Source of the DNA: DATDMG01 sp036518955
GTDB taxonomy: Bacteria > Actinomycetota > Actinomycetes > Actinomycetales > Kineosporiaceae
Reading direction: 5' to 3'
Length of the DNA stretch: 11,488 bases
NCBI GenBank assembly: GCA_036518955.1
Contig: DATDMG010000493.1
Location: 1-11,488, forward strand
The notes beneath the pieces were generated by a model. The model ran no database searches and was not told where the DNA came from. It saw nothing but the letters and a program-made list of their open reading frames with translations. Within the stretch, counting starts at the first letter, position 1. Each line of letters starts with the position of its first letter. The translations under genes and the position numbers were made by a program. Shown here one piece after another: positions 6,357-11,488 of the stretch.

Positions 6357-8431
6357 TCGCCGGCCTGCTGTCCGCCATCGGGATGTGGGGCCGACCGGCC
6401 CACCCCGTGCCCCGCCGCCTGCTCCGCCAGCACGAGCCGGGCGCACAGGAGCGCCGTCCAGGTCACCCGGTCCACCGGGATGCCGTCGAATCTGATCACC
6501 GGGACCCCGAGCTGCAGCGCGGACGCCGGGGCCGGCATCTCGGCACCGCCTTCCAGCGCCAGCGCGTCGACCTGTCCGAGGGCGTCCAGCCAGCGCTGCG
6601 TCGCCGGGAGCGGCTCGGCCGCGTCGACGACCGCGATCACTGCTGTCGCCCGCACGGTCGTCAGCGTGTCGAGGACCAACCCGGCGTCCCGGCGGTCGGT
6701 CTCGACGGCCAGCACCACCGGCCCACTGCGCAACGCCCGGGTGATGGCCGATGCGCGTTCCGTGCCGATCTCGGCCGGAACCACCACCACCGGTCTCGGC
6801 TGCCCGCCGACGGCGAGGTCGACCGCCGTCCGGTGGGCCTCCAGCCGGACCGACTCCCCGGGGCCGACGACGGCGACGACCGGCGCGTCCGGAGCGATGT
6901 CGGGGTCGGGCATGTGCTCGAGCATCCGGAGCACCTCGGTGAACCGGTCGCCGGACCGGAAGCGGCGGGTCCAGGCCGCCGGGACGCCGTAGCCACGCAG
7001 CACGCTCCGGTCCGCCGCGGTCCGCGTCTCGGTGGGTCCGACGTCCGCTGCCCCGCCCGCCGGGGGGTTGCCCGCCGTGGGGTTGCCGGCGGGTCCGGCG
7101 GGTCCGGCGGGCCCGGCAGAGGGAGGCGCCTGGCCGCCCGGGTCCTGGTCCGCGGGCCGCCCGGGGATCCGGTGACCGGAGCGCGCGCCGTCCCGCAACT
7201 GGTCGAGCAGAGCGGTGAACTCGGGGCGGGTGGTCGAGGGTCGCACCGGGTCGCGGCTCGGCTCGTGCGGCCCGCCGTCCTTCTCGGCGGCGACCGCGCG
7301 CAGCAGGTCGAGCGGGTCCAGCGTCTCCGGGCCGGGCTGCGGGCCGGTGTCCAGCCGGGCGGTGGTGCCCGGGGCGAAGGCTCCCGGGCCGCCGGCTCCG
7401 TCGGGGCTGCCTGCTCCGTCGCGGCCCGGGCCGGGCCGGGCGGGTGGGCGGGGCCCGGCCGGGGCGGCGGGTGGGGCGGCGGCCGGGGCCGGCACCGGCC
7501 GGGGTGCCGGCGGGATGCGGCTCGGCGGAGCCGGCCGCGTGGACTGCGCGCTCCGGGCCGGCCGGGCCGGGCCGGCCAGCGGGCCTCGACCGCCGTCCCC
7601 GGCGGCCATGCTCGCCAGCGTCGCGCCCACCAGGTCCGCCCGGGGCAGGGTGATGGTCGCCGACCCGGGCTGTGGCTGGGCGGAGGCGGTTGCCGAGCGC
7701 ATGGCCTGGACGGCCCGGGCGGCTGCCCGCTCGGCGGCGCTGACCCGGTCGGCGACGCCGAGCAGCCCGCCGGCGGCCGGCGCCCCGGGCAGGTCGGCCA
7801 CCTCGGGCGACCCGCGATGGTCGAGCGGGTCGTCGTCCCTGGCCGCGCGGTCCGCGGCGGTCACCAGCCGGAGGGCCGGAGGGATCTGGTCATGCCCGGC
7901 GGACGGGGTGGCCGGGACCGATCGGACGTCGCCCCCGGTCCAGGGCAGGGGCGTCGGCGCCGGCTGCGGGTGGCCGGACCGGGCGGCAGCCGGGCACGGG
8001 TCGGCGTACGTGTCGTACCGGTGGCTTGATCGGGCCAGGGTACCCGAGGCTGCCGCCTCGATCGCCGCACCGGCGGCGTCCAGGGCGGCCTGCGAGACGC
8101 CCAGCTGGGACGCCGCGACCGGCGAGGGTGTGACACCCACCTCCCGCGGCGCCGCGCCGGACCCGGCGGTGAGCGTCCGGTCGGCGATCTCGTCGAAGGA
8201 GCCGAAGGAACTGCCCGCCCCCTGCTCGCCGGACGCCGCCACGTCCGGAGCCGTGGAGCGCTCCGAGATCTCCACGGCCACCTCGAAGCGCTCACGGGCG
8301 AAGAAGCCCCACAGGCCGCCGTGGCGGTACTTGTCGGCGCGCACGATCCGCGCGTTCGGACCGCCCTCGGAGTGCGCCCTGATCAGCAGCGCCTCGAGGT
8401 CGTCACCCTCGAGCAGCAAATTCGTGGCCAC
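6353..8431 (-). CDS. FlhF-like flagellar protein with degenerate GTPase region
   Basis: The protein has 692 residues and starts at GTG. Residues 1-55 carry the signature of the FlhF N-terminal domain: EALLIRAHSEGGPNARIV, then GGLWGFFARERFEV (38-51), matching the GGFLGFFKKKKFEV pattern of FlhF. Residues of about 56-470 are Ala/Pro/Gly-rich and probably disordered, with one helical stretch (SAAERAAARAVQAMRSA) and collagen-like GPAGPAGPAG near 437-446. Residues of about 475-675 look like an SRP-type NG fold: GYGVPAAWTRRF, then hydrophobic strands VVAVVGP (518-524), PVVVVPAE and AVIAVVDA, and LGVPVIRFDGIPVD, like the LPVRYLG end of FlhF. The P-loop position reads VGPGESVRLE instead of GPTGVGKTT, and no DTAGR or TKLD motif is visible, so GTP hydrolysis is unlikely. 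The start overlaps the flhA end by 29 bp. FlhF of other bacteria sets flagellar site and number; here a scaffold role is my inference. Confidence 0.8.
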   Translation of the reverse strand: MATNLLLEGDDLEALLIRAHSEGGPNARIVRADKYRHGGLWGFFARERFEVAVEISERSTAPDVAASGEQGAGSSFGSFDEIADRTLTAGSGAAPREVGVTPSPVAASQLGVSQAALDAAGAAIEAAASGTLARSSHRYDTYADPCPAAARSGHPQPAPTPLPWTGGDVRSVPATPSAGHDQIPPALRLVTAADRAARDDDPLDHRGSPEVADLPGAPAAGGLLGVADRVSAAERAAARAVQAMRSATASAQPQPGSATITLPRADLVGATLASMAAGDGGRGPLAGPARPARSAQSTRPAPPSRIPPAPRPVPAPAAAPPAAPAGPRPPARPGPGRDGAGSPDGAGGPGAFAPGTTARLDTGPQPGPETLDPLDLLRAVAAEKDGGPHEPSRDPVRPSTTRPEFTALLDQLRDGARSGHRIPGRPADQDPGGQAPPSAGPAGPAGPAGNPTAGNPPAGGAADVGPTETRTAADRSVLRGYGVPAAWTRRFRSGDRFTEVLRMLEHMPDPDIAPDAPVVAVVGPGESVRLEAHRTAVDLAVGGQPRPVVVVPAEIGTERASAITRALRSGPVVLAVETDRRDAGLVLDTLTTVRATAVIAVVDAAEPLPATQRWLDALGQVDALALEGGAEMPAPASALQLGVPVIRFDGIPVDRVTWTALLCARLVLAEQAAGHGVGRSAPHPDGGQQAGE

Positions 8432-10463
8432 GGCTCACCTGTCCAACGGTCTCGATCGATGTGACGCCCGCGGTCTCTGCGAACCCGATGACCGGGAGCT
8501 GGGGGAGGCTGCCCCGCAGCAGGCGGCGCAGCGGGAGGCGCAGCGGCCCGGCGGCGAGCAGCACGGGGTTCAGCCCGTCGTTCTCGGCCCGGGCGACGAA
8601 GGCGCTCAGGTCCTTGACGAGGTGGTTGGCGGACATCGGGTCCATGGCGAGCACCACCCCCTGCTCGCTCGCCCGCATGGCCTCCGCGGCCTCCTGCTCG
8701 AGGTCCGGATCGAGGGTGATCACGTGCAGGATCCCGTCGCGCAGGAAGGGCGCCACCAGGGCGGGCCCGAGGGCTGCCCGGGCGGCCTCCAGCAGCGCGT
8801 CCGGATCGGTGGTGGCGCGGGCCCGCTGGGCGACGCCCTCGAGCAGGCGGCCGAGGTCCCGGATCGAGACCTGCTCGTCGAGCAGGCCCTGCAGCACGCG
8901 CTGCAGGGCGGCCAGCGGCAGCAGGGCGGGCACCAGCTCCTCGACCGTGGTCGGCCGCTCGGCCTTGAGGACGTCGACCAGCTCGCGGACGTCGTCCAGG
9001 GACAGCAGGCGGGACGCGTGCCGGCGGACGGTCTCGGCCAGGTGCGTGGTCACGACGGCGGCCCGCTCCACCAGGGTCGCTCCCGCGATCTCCGCGGTCG
9101 CCCGGTGCTCCATCGGTACCCACACCGCGGGAAGGCCGAACACCGGCTCGGTGGTCCGTCGTCCGGGCAGCGTGTCCGGGAGGTCACCGATCGCCAGCAG
9201 GTGCCCGGGCGGTGCCTCGCCGGTCGCCGCGGTGACTCCGCCGATACGGATCTCGTAGCTGCCCGGCGCCAGGGTCGCGCCGTCCCGGGTGCGGACGGGC
9301 GGCAGCACGATGCCGAGGTCCAGCGCGGTCTTGCGGCGCAGCGCCCGGACCCGGTCGAGCAGGTCCCCGCCTCTGCCGGGGTCGACGAGATCGACCAGGT
9401 CCGGTGCGAGCAGCAGCTCCAGCGGGTCCACCTTGAGGGACTCGGTGACCGGGTCCGGCTCGCCCTGGCCGGGACCCGCCGGGATGGCCGGTTGCTGGCC
9501 CTCGGCGGTCGCGGCGCCGTCCGGTCCGGCGTCGGTGGTCCTGGTCGAGGCGAGGAGGAGCAGGCCGCCGGCGACGAGGAACGGCAGCTTCGGCATCCCG
9601 GGCACCACGCAGAGTGCGAGCAGTGCGCCGCCGCCGATGCGCAGCGCCTCGCGGTGCCGGGCGAGCTGGCCGATCAGGTCGTTGCCGACGTCCCCGTCGC
9701 TGCCCGAGCGGGTCACGATGACGCCGGTCGCCACGGACATCAGCAGAGCCGGGACCTGGGACACCAGACCGTCACCTACCGAGAGCAGACTGTAGGTGTT
9801 GATGGCGTCCCCGGGGCTCATGCCCTTGCTGAGCATCCCCACCGCGAACCCGCCGAGCAGGTTGACGAGCGTGATGATGACGGCGGCGACCGCGTCGCCC
9901 TTGACGAACTGGGTGCCGCCGTCCATGGCGCCGTAGAAGTCCGCCTCGGCGGCGACCTCCCGCCGCCGCCGGCGGGCCTCGGTCTCGTCGATGAGGCCGG
10001 AGTTCAGGTCGGCGTCGATGGCCATCTGCTTGCCGGGCATGGCGTCGAGGGTGAACCGTGCACCCACCTCGGCGACACGCGCCGCGCCGTTCGTGACCAC
10101 GGTGAGCTGAATGATCACCAGGATCGCGAAGACGACCAGACCGATGACCAGCGAGCCACCGATGACGATGTGCCCGAAGGCGTCGATCACGTGCCCGGCG
10201 TAGCCGTCGCGCAGCACGAGTCGGGTGGTGGAGACGTTGAGGGCCAGGCGCAGGATCGTGCCGACGAGGACGAGCGTCGGGAAGACGGCGAATTCCAGCG
10301 GTTTGCGCACCTGCATCGCGACCAGCAGGACCAGCAAGGACATCGCGATGTTCGACGCGATCAGGATGTCGAGGACGGCGGCCGGCAGCGGCACCACCAT
10401 CATCACGACGACGACCACGACGACGATCGGCACGACGAGGCGGGCCAACCGGCTGGACGGCAT
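8403..10463 (-). CDS. flhA: flagellar biosynthesis protein FlhA (export gate)
   Basis: The protein has 686 residues, normal for FlhA. It is the major export-gate subunit of the flagellar type III secretion system and sits in the inner membrane under the basal body. The first 310 residues hold about eight membrane helices, beginning with a run of valines at 10-24. Between helices lies the FHIPEP-family signature: RVAEVGARFTLDAMPGKQ followed by AIDADLNSGLIDE, ARRRR, EADFYGAMDG and FVKGDA. The residue usually lysine in ITKGAGRIAEV is asparagine here (VTNGAARVAEV). From about 335 on is the soluble FlhA-C region that forms the nonameric ring and docks export chaperones, with GGDLLDRVRALRR, LGIVLPPVR, LPAVWVP, THLAETVRRHASRLL, VEELVPALLPL and LHVITLDPDLEQ all recognisable. 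The ATG has GGAGG 6 nt upstream. It heads a three-gene coupled block and is separated from flhB by about 600 bp. Confidence 0.97.
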   Translation of the reverse strand: MPSSRLARLVVPIVVVVVVVMMVVPLPAAVLDILIASNIAMSLLVLLVAMQVRKPLEFAVFPTLVLVGTILRLALNVSTTRLVLRDGYAGHVIDAFGHIVIGGSLVIGLVVFAILVIIQLTVVTNGAARVAEVGARFTLDAMPGKQMAIDADLNSGLIDETEARRRRREVAAEADFYGAMDGGTQFVKGDAVAAVIITLVNLLGGFAVGMLSKGMSPGDAINTYSLLSVGDGLVSQVPALLMSVATGVIVTRSGSDGDVGNDLIGQLARHREALRIGGGALLALCVVPGMPKLPFLVAGGLLLLASTRTTDAGPDGAATAEGQQPAIPAGPGQGEPDPVTESLKVDPLELLLAPDLVDLVDPGRGGDLLDRVRALRRKTALDLGIVLPPVRTRDGATLAPGSYEIRIGGVTAATGEAPPGHLLAIGDLPDTLPGRRTTEPVFGLPAVWVPMEHRATAEIAGATLVERAAVVTTHLAETVRRHASRLLSLDDVRELVDVLKAERPTTVEELVPALLPLAALQRVLQGLLDEQVSIRDLGRLLEGVAQRARATTDPDALLEAARAALGPALVAPFLRDGILHVITLDPDLEQEAAEAMRASEQGVVLAMDPMSANHLVKDLSAFVARAENDGLNPVLLAAGPLRLPLRRLLRGSLPQLPVIGFAETAGVTSIETVGQVSRGHEFAARG
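8435..8440 (-). promoter_or_regulatory. ribosome binding site of the FlhF-like gene, inside flhA
   Basis: AGGTGA on the - strand sits 3 nt before the GTG start at 8431-8429 (6 nt counting from AGG). It lies within the last codons of flhA and supports a start inside the flhA reading frame, implying coupled translation. Confidence 0.55.
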
Positions 10464-10469
10464 GCAGGA

Positions 10470-10474
10470 CCTCC
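10470..10474 (-). promoter_or_regulatory. ribosome binding site of flhA
   Basis: A consensus GGAGG lies 6 nt before the flhA ATG (10463-10461), which fixes this start. Confidence 0.75.
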
Positions 10475-10600
10475 GCGGGAGCGGGTCGCGCTGGGTCTCC
10501 GTGCGCGGGAGTGAGCCGTCCGTGGCCTGCGGTCTGTCTCGGCCCGGAACGACCGGAACTTGAGCGGGTCACTCGTCCGCGCACCCCGACGGGAACAGGC

Positions 10601-10770
10601 CGTGACGGTGCGTGTCTGCCGTAACTCTCCGCTCGGTGGGCCGTATCAGACGACGTGCCAGCTCCGCGCCGCCGCGGTGTCGCAACCGACTCGTGACGGG
10701 GTCGTGATGGCCTGAGCTGTTCCGGCTCGGGCATGACCGACCGATAAGCGGGTAGCTGGTGTCGTGAAGG
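10601..10770 (+). repeat. four copies of CGTGANGG, possible operator half-sites
   Basis: CGTGACGG is at 10601-10608 and 10692-10699, CGTGATGG at 10703-10710 and CGTGAAGG at 10763-10770. The last three also share a T before the motif. The start-to-start distances are 91, 11 and 60 bp; the 11 and 60 are close to whole helical turns. All copies have the same orientation and lie in the non-coding region. Confidence 0.4.
10740..10747 (+). promoter_or_regulatory. possible FliA/WhiG-type (sigma-28) -10 element
   Basis: ACCGATAA differs at one base from the -10 GCCGATAA used by sigma-28-type factors, which drive late flagellar genes in many bacteria. It lies 80 bp before the small + strand gene and points toward it. 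No TAAA-like -35 is present about 15 bp upstream, so the match is incomplete. Confidence 0.22.
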
Positions 10771-10815
10771 CTGGCCGTCCGCGGACAGGAACCGGTGGCC
10801 CGACGCCGGATGCAC

Positions 10816-10822
10816 AGGGAGG
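10816..10822 (+). promoter_or_regulatory. ribosome binding site of the small + strand gene
   Basis: AGGGAGG stands 5 nt before the GTG at 10828-10830. An overlapping ATG at 10826 leads to a stop after about 22 codons, and the in-frame ATG at 10810 lies upstream of this site, so the GTG is the best start. Confidence 0.65.
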
Positions 10823-10827
10823 CCGAT

Positions 10828-11043
10828 GTGCCCGTCATCGCAGTCGCCATCGCAGCTCTTCCGGTCGTCGCCCTGCTGCTCGCAGTGGTGACCCGGATGG
10901 AGGCCCTACTCCTGGGTGACCCGTACGAGAGACACCGTCAGGCGGTCATCGGTGACGGTTACCTCGGTGGTGACGGTTACCTCGGTGAGGGTTCCTCCGA
11001 CCGGATCCACTCGGAGCAGGTCGGGGCCACCGGGAGAAGCTGA
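10828..11043 (+). CDS. small single-helix membrane protein between flhB and flhA
   Basis: The protein has 71 residues, with a GTG start backed by a near-ideal ribosome binding site. Residues 2-22 form one hydrophobic segment (PVIAVAIAALPVVALLLAVV), followed by TRMEALLLGDPYERHRQAV, a short amphipathic juxtamembrane stretch. Then comes a flexible tail with a duplicated GDGYLG and a polar end. It is probably an inner-membrane micro-protein with a cytoplasmic tail. It lies on the strand opposite the flagellar genes, divergent from flhA and ending 17 bp from the convergent flhB stop. I do not recognise a family. The evidence for its being real is the ribosome binding site, the clean N-terminal helix and the lack of any overlapping gene; against it are its short length and the low-complexity tail. 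Confidence 0.6.
   Translation: MPVIAVAIAALPVVALLLAVVTRMEALLLGDPYERHRQAVIGDGYLGGDGYLGEGSSDRIHSEQVGATGRS
10951..10986 (+). repeat. 18-bp perfect tandem duplication
   Basis: The unit GGTGACGGTTACCTCGGT is present twice back to back (10951-10968 and 10969-10986). In the small + strand gene it encodes GDGYLG twice, so reading frame is kept. Each unit also contains the imperfect dyad GGTGAC-GTTACC. Confidence 0.9.
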
Positions 11044-11060
11044 CCCCACGCCAGCCGTGA

Positions 11061-11488
11061 TCACTGCTGCGGTGCATGGTCACCTGGCGCTCTCGTGACT
11101 GTGGTGTCCGTGACCGTGGTGCCGGGGTGACGACGGCGGGACCCGCGGGTCTCGCGGGCGCGCCGGGCCCGCAGCGCGGCCTTGGTCGGCAGGTCCGGGA
11201 CCGGCGTGGTGGTCAGTGGACGACGTACGCCCGCCGACGGTGACGGGCGCCCGGCCGACATCACGAACGCCAGGATCCGGGCGATGGCGAGGTAGAGCTC
11301 GGCCGGGATCTCGTCGTCCACGTCGCAGACCCGGTAGAGGGTGCGGGCCAGCGGCTTGTCCTCGACGACCGGGACCCGTGCCTGGCGAGCGAGATCCCGG
11401 ATCTTGCCAGCCAGCGAGCTCGCCCCCTTCGCCACCACCCGCGGGGCGCCCCGGCCGCGCTCGTACTTCAGGGCCACCGCGATGTGGG
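11061..11488 (-). CDS. flhB: flagellar biosynthesis protein FlhB, C-terminal part
   Basis: The frame is open from the right window edge to a TGA at 11063-11061, giving 141 full codons. FlhB is the membrane protein that switches the flagellar type III export apparatus from rod/hook to filament substrates by self-cleavage at NPTH. Here HIAVALKYERG begins at the edge, and the two visible bases of the preceding codon (NCC) fit threonine, so the NPTH site lies across the boundary. The FlhB-CC core follows: APRVVAKGASSLAGKIRDLA, VPVVEDKPLARTLYR, DDEIPAELYLAIARILAFV. A basic, disordered tail of about 70 residues (KAALRARRARETRGSRRRH, then TTVTDTTVT) extends beyond the usual end. The membrane domain is outside the window. 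flhB normally precedes flhA directly; here about 600 bp lie between them. Confidence 0.96.
   Translation of the reverse strand, partial: HIAVALKYERGRGAPRVVAKGASSLAGKIRDLARQARVPVVEDKPLARTLYRVCDVDDEIPAELYLAIARILAFVMSAGRPSPSAGVRRPLTTTPVPDLPTKAALRARRARETRGSRRRHPGTTVTDTTVTRAPGDHAPQQ

Larger units (their letters stand above)
10464..10827. other. non-coding divergent control region between flhA and a small + strand gene
   Basis: In these 364 bp I see no convincing gene. The region must hold the leader of flhA (- strand) and that of the small gene at 10828 (+ strand). It contains two direct copies of CCGGAAC at 10544-10550 and 10553-10559 (period 9, about 81-96 bp before flhA), four copies of CGTGANGG, and an ACCGATAA element at 10740-10747. 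A weakly open - strand frame at 10569-10850 has no family resemblance and is rich in Arg, Ser and Thr, as chance frames in such DNA are. The richness in short repeats points to regulator binding, but no specific regulator can be named. Confidence 0.6.

Noticed and set aside
6357..6446. A longer start for the small membrane protein at 6446
   Set aside because: It would add about 30 Gly/Arg/Pro residues overlapping the FlhF-like gene; the GTGA overlap start at 6356 is cleaner and begins right before the first membrane helix.
7215..10514. A 1099-codon + strand frame opposite the FlhF-like gene and flhA
   Set aside because: It is antisense to two confidently identified genes; the peptide consists of compositionally biased runs with no motif.
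10801..10830. A c-di-GMP riboswitch suggested by GCACAGGGAGG before the small gene
   Set aside because: Only a few bases resemble the GEMM conserved core, and no paired helices with a tetraloop-receptor arrangement could be made out. The purine run is better explained as a ribosome binding site.
10569..10850. A 93-codon - strand frame in the flhB-flhA gap
   Set aside because: It has no good ribosome binding site, no hydrophobic or conserved segment, and overlaps the repeat-bearing control region and the better-supported + strand gene.
1..11488. CRISPR arrays, tRNA or rRNA genes, insertion sequences
   Set aside because: I saw no regularly spaced repeats, no tRNA-like T-arm sequence, no transposase-like frame and no terminal inverted repeats; the window reads as ordinary chromosomal genes.

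Overview
The window is very GC-rich. Its genes use GTG and ATG starts with purine-rich ribosome binding sites, and they include canonical flagellar export genes. This fits a motile, high-GC actinobacterium (Actinomycetota). The genus cannot be fixed from the sequence alone.

Layout from left to right. (1) Positions 2-310, + strand: the C-terminal end of a protein that resembles the tail of EAL/HDOD (YuxH-type) signalling proteins. (2) A strong stem-loop at 321-359, with one arm tandemly duplicated, separates it from the convergent gene that follows. (3) Positions 373-5913, - strand: one very large gene for a single-chain biotin-dependent acyl-CoA carboxylase of about 1846 residues. It carries biotin carboxylase, biotin carrier, a eukaryotic-type ACC central region and a carboxyltransferase, in the order seen in fungal, plant and animal acetyl-CoA carboxylases. 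(4) Positions 6045-10463, - strand: a tightly coupled flagellar block, transcribed flhA, then an FlhF-like protein, then a two-helix membrane protein. The first pair overlaps by 29 bp and the second by 4 bp (GTGA). (5) Positions 10464-11043: a 364-bp non-coding region rich in short repeats, then a small + strand membrane-protein gene. (6) Positions 11061-11488, - strand: the C-terminal cytoplasmic part of flhB, which runs off the window just after its NPTH autocleavage site.

FlhB and FlhA are core parts of the flagellar type III export gate. In well-studied FlhF proteins an SRP-type GTPase sets flagellar position and number. Here the FlhF-like protein keeps the FlhF N-terminal signature and an NG-like C-terminal fold, but it has lost the P-loop and is stretched by roughly 400 residues of low-complexity linker. 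The carboxylase lies downstream on the same strand after a 131-bp gap. Its job is acyl-CoA carboxylation, with no obvious tie to motility.

The points most worth following are the eukaryotic-type carboxylase with an altered carboxylate-binding position, the apparent pseudo-GTPase FlhF with its coupled small membrane partner, and the unusual split of flhB and flhA by an oppositely oriented micro-gene and a repeat-bearing control region.
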